In this document: positions 12,543 through 24,410 of the stretch, in pieces
How positions within the stretch are numbered: position 1 is the first letter of the stretch
How the letters are laid out: each line of letters starts with the position of its first letter
Assembly (NCBI GenBank): GCA_027574665.1
Contig: CM050657.1
Location: forward strand, 16,318,404 to 16,382,403
Source of the DNA: Rhynochetos jubatus
Lineage: Eukaryota > Chordata > Aves > Eurypygiformes > Rhynochetidae
Length of the DNA stretch: 64,000 nucleotides
Direction of reading: 5' to 3'
Position numbers and translations under genes: made by a program
The notes under the pieces: generated by a model
Told to the model about the DNA's origin: nothing
Seen by the model: the letters and a program-made list of their open reading frames with translations, nothing else
Databases searched by the model: none

Positions 12543-12560
12543 TTGTTTCCATGGAAACAA
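12543..12560. promoter_or_regulatory. 18-bp perfect palindrome matching an RFX X-box
   Basis: TTGTTTCCATGGAAACAA is its own reverse complement. Its core GTTTCCATGGAAAC (12545-12558) fits the palindromic X-box shape bound by RFX-family factors (GTNRCC and GGYNAC half-sites around AT), known from ciliary and MHC class II promoters. A CRE-like TGACGTG lies about 14 nt downstream and an AAGATGGC (YY1-like) about 70 nt downstream. No promoter or exon is identifiable beside it, so an enhancer role is inference. Confidence 0.4.
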
Positions 12561-12991
12561 TTATGCCACTGACGTGTGAGTTTAGTAATGTCCTCAGGAA
12601 ACGTTTCCAATCAGTTCACAAAGGGCAAGATGGCTTTATGAATATAGATTTTAAGCAAAGCTACTGTTAAGACAACAAAAATAAGCTCACAGGTTTTGCA
12701 AAGTGATAGGTAATGATCGCATTTTCATCATGATGCCTTATATTTCAGGCTCCGCATCAGAATGTTTCCCTTTTGAAAATCTGACCCCAGCTTTGAGTGC
12801 TGAGCTTTTCAAAATAGGATGCAGAACACTCCAAAATGTAAAGCTTGTTATGGGAAATGTTGTCATACACAATAAGCTCTGGTCACAACTCTGAGTTTGT
12901 GTACACAGGCTATTTCAGAGACCTTGGTATAAATTACAACTATTTTATAATCCAGGAGTAGGAGAATTACTATAAAATAGGAGCTAAAGCC

Positions 12992-13007
12992 GGGGGGGTG
13001 GGAAGGG
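12992..13007 (+). other. G-quadruplex-capable G tract
   Basis: Seven Gs (12992-12998), then T, GGG (13000-13002), AA and GGG (13005-13007). Splitting the first run gives four G3 runs with loops of 1-2 nt, a canonical quadruplex pattern. No promoter or exon is evident nearby. Confidence 0.55.
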
Positions 13008-14940
13008 AGGAGATGACATTCATATAATTATTCCTTTGACCGCAGAACAAACCACAAGACAATGTGACATTATACTCACTGTTTACCAGCCCACATTTAG
13101 ACCAAAAAAAAAAAAAATCTTATCACAGTATAAAAATATTTCCACTTTTAACCCAGTAATTATGATAGTACTTTTCAGATAAACAGGAGCCTTGAGAGCC
13201 AGCCTGTGAATGCTTCTTTCTTGCATGCAAAGAAAAGGATGCAAGTAGAGTTTTGTAACCCTCATCACAGCTCCAAGAGCATCTCTATGCTGGGTGGTGG
13301 ATGTGCACAGCCCACACAGCCGCACAAGAGAGGGATGAAGCATTGGGGTCACAGCTCTGCAGAGCGCTAGATGGAGAGTGGAAGGAAGGACAAGGCCATG
13401 CCAAGCTTTGTCCAGGATATGTGTGAGCTGTACTATCCCCTGCTCTGGGCTACATCTTAATGCAGCTGAAGCATAAGGTGAAGGGTGGCTTCAAAGGCTT
13501 ATAGCAGTGCTAAACTGATATCCTGATCTTATTGCGTGGAGCCCAGCACTCAGTTACCCTCTCTCTTCTGTAGTCCTCTACAGCTCTGCAAAGCAGATGT
13601 GCAACCAAATCCACACACGAAAAGAAACTGTTTGATAGCTTGCTGGCTGGTAGAGCCCTAAAGGAGGTCAGGATTTTTAACAGCATTTTGAAAAGGTACA
13701 GAGAGAATTAGTGTGGAAGACCAAGGTAGGCAAACTATTCCAGACAGCTGATGCGGTGGCAGTAGGCGATCCAATTTAAATTCGCTTTAGTATTAAATCG
13801 TCAGAGAAGGATGAGATCAGTTTATGAACTAGGAGCACTGTGCAGTCAAAAGTTACAAGCCTGAGTTGTTGCCTCAAAGTAGCTGAAAGGCTTTTCTTTT
13901 GAAAAGATTAAACTTCAAAGAATTGCAGAATAAGATACACAAGAAGTGGCATGTGCTTTTGCTTGATAATGTTTGATTTTCAGCCACCCCCTCCCCAGCC
14001 CTATCACACTGCAAATTCTTAACACTAAAGTTGCAACTAAGTAGCTGTTTTATAAGATAAATGACTTGCAGTATGAAAGACTTTGACCAGAAAAATAAGG
14101 CTGCATAAAATGGATTGAAAGAAGTGTGAATAGCAGAAAACATTAACCAGTGTAGGAGACCACGGTTTTGCATACTTCTTGACCAAAGGAAGTAAATACA
14201 AAGTAAGAGATCAATATGTGCCCGACAGGTTAACCCTGTGGGATGACATTTGCCTCGCAGAAAATACACAATAGAATATCAGAGTCAGACTATGGTACTG
14301 TGTAGGACTGTTCCCTCTGTGGTAGGAGGGTCTTAATTCTCACTGAAACCAAAAGTAGAGTGGGTCACTGAAATGTGTTTTGTAGCTGGGGCTTAAGTGC
14401 TTAGGGGTAAGTAAAACCCTGTGCATGTTGTTCCCTAATGCAAAGAAAGGGAAACTGACGCTGAGCCACTGGTCACCAAACTGCAAGAGAGAAGGCAATG
14501 GGAATATTCCCTCTTGAGGCATAAGAGGCCTTGCTAGGACTTGCTTTTGTTTAAACACATTTCTTTGACAGTAAGAGCAATTCTCTGCCCAACTTAGTGG
14601 GCTGTGTGGCCAAAGAAAACCAAAGGAAAGAAAAGTACACAAGGACTTCAGTCTCTTTGGAAACTGGGGCAGGCCTTTCCCAAGACATAGCTAGTTTCAG
14701 AACTGGAAGTTTATTTTGCCTTTTGTTTGTCCATATCTAATGAACTAAAGGATTTCTGTGACTTAACTCTGTAAAACAGAGAGTCAGTTTCAAGGGAGCT
14801 GGAAATAGGACAGCGAGCTGGAAAAGGAATTATATCTCCTTTTAGGATAACTGCCACTAATAATCTCACCATGATCAAGCCATATATACAAGTAATAGAA
14901 GGTGAAACACATTTATCATACCAGGGAGCCTCGAAATTTT
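13008..14940. other. non-coding stretch
   Basis: The longest frames are 131 codons (13874-14269, minus) and 100 codons (14340-14642, minus). Neither shows a recognisable domain or supporting splice structure. An A-run lies near 13103-13115. Confidence 0.5.
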
Positions 14941-14998
14941 GTTGGGGTGTTTTTTGTGTGGGTTTTTTTGTTTGTTTTTGGTTTTTGGGGTTTTTTTC
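14941..14998. repeat. T/G-rich low-complexity tract
   Basis: Almost pure T and G, made of alternating T runs and G pairs to quadruplets (GTTT/GGTTT-like units). No fixed period is maintained. Confidence 0.8.
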
Positions 14999-17569
14999 CC
15001 ATTCAGTCTAAAAGCTCCTAGTGTTTGTTTTGTGAGGAAATCAATTATTTTTTTCTATGGATCGAGAGGCAGTAATATTTCCAAACACAGCAAATAAGCC
15101 CCAAATCCTGTAAATATTTAAGTAGTGCAAAACAAAGCACATAGCAAAGCAACACTGATTAGAGAGAGAGAGGAAGAACTAGAAAGCAACATCCTTGTAC
15201 TTGTCACTAAGATCAACTACAACACCCACACGGGAGTCAATAGTGCTGCAAGTCTGAAATCCCTCATGGACAAAGTCTGAACTAGCTGAGCAATCCTTTC
15301 TCCTTCAACAAGTAAGTTCCTTGGGAACAATGAAATTCCCACAACAACAGCCAAGGAGCAACCACATGCCAGGTATCTGGCAACCAAAACATAACACGGA
15401 ACATCTCTCCTGAAGAGGCAAAGTCAGTCTGGAGTCTATTGCAAAATTCCTCTGAACACCTAGCTTTTCCCTGAGCAACAAGTCCACTAATTTAAAAATT
15501 AATAGCAACAATTTGCTCAGTAACTTTGGGACAGGGAGGGAGAGCACTACCTATACAGCAAGAATGAGCTTCTCATATTATTTTTTGCAAAGGATTCATC
15601 TGCCACAATCCATGAGTGTGTGGCTTAAAGCCCTGAGTAAGCAAATGACTTCAAATTATCCAGTGGCAATTATGAACGAGAGAATGCACGCTGGAGGTGG
15701 GATGAAAGAAAATTAAGAGAGATTAATGTGAAATATAAGGTTATAATTAGACATAGGTATCTCTTTTCTCCCTGCTTTTGCCCATGGGGAATTTGGAAAA
15801 ATAAATACTCTTATTTAATGAAATTCTCAACGCCAACAGAAAAGCAGGGCAACTTTTTAAAAGCTATGACAACATATGCCAGACAGACTGTGTTGCAATA
15901 GGTTTACATTTCAACATGGAAGGGGTTGTAAGAGAACACAGCCTGCTATAGCATGTTTTGGCACTATCAGAAAAAAAGAAATCTAAAAAGTTCATACCAA
16001 AGGGAAACAAAATAAACAATGCAATGCTCCTGTACTAGGACAATCTGCAGAAGCTCCCATGCATGAAGAAACAGAGGTTCTTAAGGAGCGATCCAAATAT
16101 TTTAAACACCGGGAAAAAAAAGATTTCCAAAGAGATTCTTCCTCTAAAGAAGTCCCAGTTTGAACACAGATACTCTGTCAGAAGGAAAACAGATTTGGAC
16201 AGGTGAACTGGTTCCTTCCTCATCTTGGCAAATATCTGGAGGATGGGAAGCAGACAAGTCAGGTATCCCTGAAGGCAGGTCTAAATGCCAGAACAGGAAA
16301 AACTCATTCTGGTAGACAAGACTGAATATTGATTTTCCAAATGCTCCTGTTATCCTCTCACATTTTTGGCAGTGCCACCAACTACACCAGCTAAAGCACC
16401 TCCAGGCACCCACTGACAGACATAATACAATTTTAATCATGTTTCTCAATTAAAACTTTATTTCACTCCTCTCAAAATTCCAGTCTCTATTCTCTAACAT
16501 TTTTCTGTTTCTAAATATACACTTGTGCAACCCTAAAGATGGAATTTCTTCACAAGTAAGAACTAAGCTCTTTTTTTACTCAAATATATAACTTTCTCTC
16601 CTCAATCACAATTCCTATGAATATAACCCAGCTCTGAGCTCTGTTTTCAGGTTCAATAGATATCAAAAGACCTTAGAGCCAATTCCTTTCATTAAACTTC
16701 TAGTAATCTAGAATAAAACCCTACTGAGCAAACTCTCCAAGAATAAAACATCAGTTCATATAAGCCAAATCAAGACTTGATACTGGACCACCGAACGCAA
16801 CAGGATTTTTGGCATTTATGCCCATAACTGCAGTGTAAAATTAATTTCTTGGTCCTAGCTGGGATTACACAACCCTGCTAGAACTGGACATTCACTGGGT
16901 TGTGTGTTTCAGTCCTGTTCCATCTTGACCTGGACACGCTTTAAACTTCTTTTTATTTCAGTAAGTTGTGGTAGCCTCTTCCTGGCAAGATATCTTGGGG
17001 ACACACTTCCAGTTAACCTCTTTGAAAGAATGGAAGTTTACTGCACACCTGCAGAAATTTTGTCTTTCTACCCCTAAGGGTTAGATGACCACCAATTCCT
17101 AAGGCTCATGTATCCAGTCTCCCAAGAAATGAATACTCTTTGTTCAGTTATTTAAGAATACAAGACAGTGAGGTCATACATGGATATAAACTCTGTTTAA
17201 AATAGCATAGGACATGTATGACATCTGCTTTCCTGCACTGGATCCCTCTCTTCAAAGCTTTTTCCCACAACTAGGTCAAATCCCCTAGGAAAATTTTGGT
17301 CTTTATGCATCCTTCACATTTCTTCTGCCAAACCAGAGATACATGGGCATTTCTGCACACAGTCACCTCTTTGCTCCTTCTCCTCCACTGCCTGCCTTTT
17401 TCTCCCTAGATAACTTTCTCCAACTTAGTTAGTCCAGCAGCTGGAAGAAACATTATGTGCCGAGTGGCCAAGCTTTCCACATCTAAGGAAGACATTCATC
17501 CCCCTCCAACAGAAAAACCAACTTGAGAGTTTTCAGTTCCCACCTATTCCTTCCTGCCCTTTCCACAAG
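14999..17569. other. non-coding stretch
   Basis: The longest frame is 101 codons (16144-16449, minus). A short (GA)n run lies near 15161-15172. No recognisable gene or mobile element. Confidence 0.5.
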
Positions 17570-17661
17570 CTACACCAACAGAAATATGTGTGGGGCTGCA
17601 GTGTTTGCAATCACACCACAGCCCCGAGCTGTTGCAATGTGTTGGCGAGCAGGCAGAAGAG
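17570..17661 (+). other. candidate internal exon (92 nt)
   Basis: The 5' side has one of the longest pyrimidine tracts in the region (about 17538-17565) ending in CAAG. The 3' side is a strong donor GAG|GTAAGG. All three frames are open across the 92 nt, and three CpGs are retained in an AT-rich neighbourhood. Frame 3 ends on a complete codon and contains PELLQCVGEQAEE. No family is recognised. All-frames-open is only mildly unusual at this length, so this could still be chance. Confidence 0.3.
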
Positions 17662-20465
17662 GTAAGGTCAGAACTCCTCAAGCAAGTGTTGCCACCAAAG
17701 ACAACACGATGTGAAACTGTGGGCTAATTGCCTGCCAGCAGGCCTTTTACTGTGTTGAGAGATGAGTAAGAATGTCAGGATCTGGCCAGCTGTCAGGGCT
17801 CTAAGTGTAAGGAGGTTTTCTTTAATGGCATTATTGCTGAGAAATAAACAATTGTCTGTCACTCATTACTGCATGCAGGTCCTCGCATCTCTCTGAAATG
17901 CTGAAAAACAGCATCTTACAAACAAGGAAAATGAGTTATTAAGCAATTGGAAAATGATTATACAATTATGTTCTGTTCGGGTACCATTAGTCACAAGGAA
18001 GATGGAATATATCCAAGCTTTAAAAGTGAATTACTCATACAAAATTATGTCTGCTGAGAGTCACTTCTCCTTTAGGGTTCAATATCTATAGTGCAAGATT
18101 TTCAGAGGAGGAGACGAAGGGTGTTATGATAAAACCTAAGTACAGGAGTCAGGTTTATGTTCTATTCCAGCCAGCAGTGGTGAGCAAGTTGGAACTGGCA
18201 TTAAGTCTGAGCTGGTATAGACAGTCACGAACTGACTGATGCTAAGAAAGCTAAGCAGATTTGCAGCAATACGGAAGCCAGCTTCTGCTTTCTGTTAGTA
18301 TAGGTGTGCAAGAACGAAAGTCAGTCATAAGATTTACAGGTTCCAACTCCAGCAGTCCCACCACAATAATAGTCACACTTTCAAACAGGATATGTTCATG
18401 TTAAACTAAAACTGTGCCCTATTCTGCCAAGACTACTCCTGATGGACCACCTTCAGGATGAGCTCTGTATTCTCCATGCACTCCATATCCTTAAGCGAGG
18501 CTATAGAGCGCCCTTGACTACACTTTTAGGTCTCTGTAGGGTGCTTTTGGTCCCACCATCCAATTTCTTTATTTTCTTCTTTAATGCAGTTTAAATTCCA
18601 GTTTAAATTCTCTGATTATCTTTGCTGCTGGTACGTTCCAAACATGCTTCAAGTTCATTCTTGTGTCAGCATTAAGTATTTCACACAGGTGTGGCCTCAG
18701 CAGAGTCGATAATAATTACGCACTTTCCCTGACCTTTTGCCCAACCTTCCTGTAAACTGGCACAATATCTCTCCCCGTCCCCCACCAAAAAGAGTCTTTT
18801 TGTAATATAATACACAGTCTTAAACTGTTTGGGCTGCTATGCTGCTCCATTGTGTCTCTTGGAATGCTTTTTACTGCTACTTTAATGTGGTAAATGAAAG
18901 GGTGCAATACAGGACAGGCAATAGACAAGATTACAGATTGTGTCTTCTCGTCATTAGCTGAGACTAAGTGCTACAACAACAAACATCATCTGTTCTCTGC
19001 CAAAAGAAAAAATCATCAGGAAGTTTCAGTTGTAGGTAGCATAGGAATCGTCAGGGTTAATAAACAAACCCAAACCCCTACAGTTGATCCAGTACAAGTT
19101 CAATCATTGTACCCATCCAGAGCTTACTCTGACTTCATTCCTTCACTTCCTCATCAAGCAAGCATCAACTTATAGCAAGTATTTTCTTTTCTCAGCTACT
19201 GTCTTTTTATTTTGTTTCACTAAACACTTCAGGACATGAATTCCATCTTCAGGACTATCTTGTGCTTGTAATAGTATGCAACTACATCATTTCTAGTCAC
19301 AGAGGAACCTAGGTGTAAACCTTGAGTTTAAGCTCCCTGGCTAGTGAAGAAAGATGAGATCTGGATCTGTCATTGTATTTTGCAACCCTGCTCACTGAAA
19401 GCACACTGAGGAGAAGGGCTCCAACACAGACTGAGTCATGGGCTGTACCAGGGGTGGAAATCCGTCTCCTTGCCTGGACAAACTATTGTTTGAACAGACT
19501 CAGCCAAAGCCCCAGGCACATCCCTTCAGCTTGCTAAGCCAGTCACTCCCTGCCTCTGGTGCCAGTGCAGTTGCATGGAAGGGTGCAGCTAGTTGCACCT
19601 CCTCTACCGCTCCCACTGCGCTTCCAGTGGGGCGGGGGGTAGCACCAAGCTTGCTCTGACTTGTTCTTGAGAAGGACAGCAATGAAACCTGTAGCCGGTA
19701 CCTTAATAATGGTAGCAAAATTAAACAAATAGCTTCTTGCTCCTTGCCTTACTTGCTGATACATACTCACAGAAGCACACTAGCATTTAGTAAATAATAT
19801 TCGGTGTGTAAAGATTGTACAATAGAAGTACTTGATTTAAGTTCAGGGCTTCCTTCTATGTACTGCAGGCTCTGGGGCAGGACACATCTCCAGAGCTTCA
19901 GTCAGTCAACACCTGCTCATCATATCAATCCTTGCCCAGTATCAATCCACAAAAAAGTGCCATGAACTTCCATGGCATTCTGCCAAATCCCATCAGCTGG
20001 GAAACTGTCCCAATGAGCATGATGTTCTCAGCGATGATTCAACCTCGTCAACATCGCCATTCGTCAGAGTATTTTCAGAAGCAACTTTAAGACGGTTTAG
20101 GATCTCTTTAATAAGCATGTATTTGGATAAGCTACCTTAGTGATGGGAGATAAATGAAAGAAGCCTGCTGCATGTTAGAACTGAAGTGTGGCAAAACAAT
20201 TCTGCAATATGTTTTATACCTTATATAATCTCTCCCCACAGAACCTCAGGGGTTCACATTAAACACCATAAATCAGGCCACCTGGGGTTCCCCTATGATT
20301 ATTGCAGCTGCATGCTGCAAGCTCCAGTAGAAGAAACATTCCCTTTCATTGTAAGAAAGTAATAGGGCATAGCCCAAGTCTGCCAGAAAAATGCACAAAT
20401 CAAAAGCAGGCCTAGCACAAAATCAGCTTCTGATGTGTTCGTTTGCTCTGGATGTACTTGGCAAG
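17662..20465. other. non-coding stretch
   Basis: The longest frame is 93 codons (18894-19175, plus). A GC-richer patch near 19540-19640 has overlapping frames on both strands. No gene or repeat family recognised. Confidence 0.5.
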
Positions 20466-20519
20466 CTAACAGTCAGAATCACTTTGTCCTCATTGATCAC
20501 CGAGGCTTTTGCCAGCAAG
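20466..20519 (+). other. candidate internal exon (54 nt)
   Basis: A T-rich tract and GCAAG precede the segment. It ends in a strong donor AAG|GTGAGT at 20519/20520. The frame LTVRITLSSLITEAFASK is open across the whole segment, phase 0 at both ends, and lies inside a 53-codon frame starting with ATG at 20391. Its phase is compatible with frame 3 of the 17570-17661 candidate. There is no homology evidence. Confidence 0.25.
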
Positions 20520-22004
20520 GTGAGTAGTATGTGGAACAGCCAATTCTAAGGAGACATCGGTTCAATGAAAAATAAAACCGAGACATTTATTTTTGTACTT
20601 TCTCCATAGTGAATTTCAGCAATTGGGAAAGGCACTGTGCACTGAAGCTCTCTCCCAAGAGCATGCACAGCAGCACCACAGCTGTTTGCTCCTGGAAGGA
20701 ATCCCCATGGATCAGCAGCGAGTCACCCACAGGCCCAGACAGTCTGTGGCTTCTACCATGTTCCCAAGCCCCATTTCTATTACCCAAGAAAGGTGTCAAC
20801 TGCTGACTGCCAGAGATGGCACACAGATGTGCAAAACCTCAGAATATTTGCCCAAGAAAAGCGATGGGGAAAAAAAAAGTAGCAGTCTTTTCCCAGTAAT
20901 ATAATGGCAACCCTCATTCAATTCTGCCTTAGTCCTAAACCTGTCATCACTGTTAGGGGGAAATCTGTCTTGTGAGAATTTGTGAAAGTTCACCTAGGAG
21001 AGATGTTGTGGACAGCTTGCTTCAAACATCTCCTTTGATACCTGCATTGCCCAGCAAGTCAGAGGTTAGTAGGGTCTTGATGTGTCCCTACAAAATCTTT
21101 GGTGGCCAATCTGGTGAGGAACATATAATAAACATCAGTTGGCTGAAAGGACAATCATGATGACTAGTTGAACAGTCTTTCTGGTGGCCCTCCAGACTTT
21201 TGGTAAAAGTAACATTTCTGTGGAAATGCCTTACCTTGCTATCAGACCACTGACACAGCATTTGGAACATGCAGTCACTCACTGTTCTGCAGGAAGCCCT
21301 TTCTCTTACTGCAGTGGTGCTGTTTCCATTCGCAGACATCCTGTCCCAGCCACACAGTGAATCTTCTGGTTGGGCTTAACATTAGCAGTGTACACAAAAT
21401 ATATCAGAAGGCATGCACAGGTTTGAGGAGAGGAGGTTACTGAGGGAAAGAAAATGAGAAGTGTTTGCTAGATAAGGGACTAGGGGAAAACTAAATGTTG
21501 TCTCAGTCCAGGAGTACAACAGAAAAATACCTTGAACTACTGCCTGAAGGGAATGGTTTCCTAACACATCACCACCTTCTGATGTTGACTTTGGTTCAGG
21601 TTTGGAGATTTTTTTAATATTTATATATGTAGATATACGTGCACACACACAAAAAGAAACCACCATAAAACATACAGCATGGCAGCAACACATTTAGTTC
21701 ACTGTAAGATAATTATTTTTAAATTTTAGTCTTTTCCTAAGAAGCTGACAGCTTGACTGGGACAAGAAAAATTAACCAACAGGCAGGAGCCTCTCTTTAT
21801 TGTGGCTCACTTATAGTAGTCAGATAGGAGCAAAGTAGAAGCAAACCTGAAGAAAACATCTTAAGTCAATGGATTTTTTTCAGGCACTACTAAAGCTGGC
21901 AAAGTAGCCTTTTGCTCTATCTGACAGGTAGGAAGTATATCTGGAAGCCTACCAAGGGAGAAAAACTTACGGTTTGAGCATGCTGTATTCCACTATTCTC
22001 ACAG
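20520..22004. other. non-coding stretch
   Basis: The longest frames are 103 codons (20593-20904, plus, and 21382-21693, minus), without recognisable domains. A minus-strand donor-like AAG|GTAAGG lies at about 21233. No repeat family recognised. Confidence 0.45.
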
Positions 22005-22067
22005 CAAAGAATGGATGTCTGGTGTCTATTGCAGTTTAGTAAAACATAAACTAGCCCTAAGAGCCAG
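22005..22067 (+). other. candidate internal exon (63 nt)
   Basis: An excellent pyrimidine tract with TTCTCACAG ends at 22004, and a good donor CAG|GTAAGC follows 22067. Only one frame is open (KEWMSGVYCSLVKHKLALRA, one leftover base at the start), and its phase does not join to the 20466-20519 candidate. Probably a chance pairing or a non-coding exon. Confidence 0.15.
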
Positions 22068-22277
22068 GTAAGCTCGCTGCAGAGCTGACTACACTGAACC
22101 CAAAAGGTGACCTCAAGCTACTTCAGACACATTTTCCTATTCTCAGGCTGAGAACAGCATAGTCTGTACAGAAAGCCTAATCTTGACCACACTTCATTAG
22201 GAAGCCTGAAGAAATTGATGCTATCCCAGGATGGGAGAAGCAGGACTTGAGAATTATCTCAGTATTCAAGCCATCTT

Positions 22278-22300
22278 AAAAAAAAAAAAAAAAAAAAAAA
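22278..22300. repeat. A23 homopolymer
   Basis: Twenty-three consecutive A followed by an AC-rich segment. AATAAA is absent directly upstream, so a retrocopy tail is not supported. Confidence 0.85.
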
Positions 22301-24130
22301 CACAAACCCAAACTAACCAAATTTTCTCTTCAAGCAAATTGTTACCAGAAAAAACATCCTGCCTTCCAGCCCATCACACTGTTTGACAGAACCTGTCAAA
22401 GATAAAATCTTTCAGTGAATTAAGGGAGGGGAAAGGCCAATCCCTCCCAGTTATGCTACTGTGATTTACATCAGTATAATTATATCTTCATTACTGTGGG
22501 AGACTGACTAGACCTCCAGGAAAATGCTACTACTACACAAGAACTTTTATTTTTAATTGCAAAAGAACTGCTACTGTATGTCTAAAACTATTAAAACAGA
22601 TTGGAACAAACCAAGACTAATAGAAATATAGTGTTAGGCTATAGTTCAGATTTGTTACATGTTAAACTAATTGCATAGAATTCTTTCCAGTCTTTAAGTG
22701 ACAGTACACTGGAATCAGGTCATGACATTACATTGCAAGGCTAATATATCGATCATCTTATTTTACTAGCAGCACACTCTCACAGATCAATCTTCATATA
22801 AATTCCTAATGCATAGCCATTACGATACTTGCCTATAATTCAAATACTAATATCAGTTTAACCTGGAATTTACTGCAATCACTTTCCCTCTGAAAAGTGC
22901 CCTCATTTAATCAATGAAAACTGCCATTCTGAGGGCCTTATCTTCAAACAGTGAAATCAATCCTCCTCGTCACTAGCAGGCTCCTCAGCTGGAAGAACAC
23001 CCAGCACTTGAAGAAACGGGTGTAAAGATGCAGAACACATGCTGCCCACTCCTCTGGATACACACTCAGCTCAAGTCTAATACCCAGCAATAACACATCT
23101 CACTTTGCAACCAGGTGATGCAAGAAAGCACCTGAAAAGAGCCTCACACTTTAACTGTAGCCTAAACAATTTGTGCAAGAGCTGTTATAGATGGCTATTG
23201 CCCCTCGAAAAGAGAACCTGAGTCATCAGATCCCCTTACTCAACACTTCAGTTTTATAGGACTATGCATATGCTTAAAGTTGGAAATGTTCTTACCTCCC
23301 TCACACTTTATAAGGGCTAATCTGCATGTATGAACTTGTGTGTTTGGGAGGGTTTAACTTTAAGGTTGGCCTGTAACACACCTTTTTCGAAGTTTCCAGA
23401 TTCTCCCTGCAGTTTCCCCCCACCTGGTAGACATACGGACACAGTTCTAATCTGGAACAATTCTCACACTTGGTGCTTTATATAACATTATACCCTACAC
23501 AAATAATCATGAATAAACATGAAAATGGAGGAAAACAAGTGAAAATTTAAGTTGGTTAAATAAAAACTCCAAGCTAATACACAGTTTGTGGTATGTCCCA
23601 GAATTTTGAGATAAATACTAATTTTTTCCTATACTTTCAGTCTCTCATTGACAAAGTTGATATCAACAGCATGATCCCTAAAACATATTTCCATTTGCTG
23701 CAGTTGGATCAGACGTTCACATACATATTTGTTGGGTTAGATCCATAACGGGCATATTCTTTTGGAAAAACAAGATTTAACATAAAAGTGTGAGTATATA
23801 TTAAGCCTTAATTAACTTCCTATAAATTAATTCTTTGAAACATCTTACATTCTCACAGCGTAATGTTTTTAAGTCTCCATGTCACCAAAACATGAGACAC
23901 ACAGAGAAAATGAGGCTTAAAATACAATGCAAAAGACAAAACCCAAATCTCTTCTGGATTAAAACCTGTACACTGTTAGCCTAGCTGAAGTTGGTACGGG
24001 CACCGCAACACAGGTCTTGCATTTTGCCTGTACTCAAGGAACCCATTCACTTCAGTTTATCTTTTGGGTGCACAACATCCCCATCATTTCCTAGGACAGT
24101 GTTTTGCACAGCAGGCAGAAAGGATGGCCC
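22301..24130. other. gene-free AT-rich stretch
   Basis: No open frame of 60 codons begins between 21694 and 23990. A minus-strand donor-like GAG|GTAAGA lies near 23297, without a convincing acceptor. No repeat family recognised. Confidence 0.55.
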
Positions 24131-24137
24131 CTCACGT

Positions 24138-24410
24138 ATGCAAATTCATCCATGTCTTTGGGGCTTCTCTAGTACCCACCCATTCACAAGTAAATCACAG
24201 AGAGAGAAGCAGGATTTAACTCTGAATAGCTTTGCTTTTGCTGATATAACTTCGACCCTTGATGATAGTTAATGTCAGGGTTTTTTTGCATTCAATTAAT
24301 TTAACGGCCCAGATTTTTAATTTGCATTTCATTTAACATTTCAGATTTTTAATTTGCCAGATATTGTTTATCAAGTATTCATTTCAGCGCCTTTCACTGT
24401 ATATACAGTG
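24138..24410. promoter_or_regulatory. putative regulatory cluster: two octamers, a direct repeat and a palindrome
   Basis: ATGCAAAT (24138-24145) and its inverse ATTTGCAT (24320-24327) are exact POU/Oct octamers 182 nt apart. CAGATTTTTAATTTGC occurs twice, at 24310-24325 and 24342-24357, a 16-nt direct repeat with a 32-nt period. CACTGTATATACAGTG (24395-24410) is a perfect 16-bp palindrome. Several TAATTA-type homeodomain cores follow. The combination is suggestive of a conserved enhancer, but conservation could not be tested. Confidence 0.35.

Noticed and set aside
24170..24240. Possible reverse-oriented MIR piece (AGGATTTAACTCTGAA-like stretch)
   Set aside because: Only one short landmark resembles MIR and collinear neighbours are missing.
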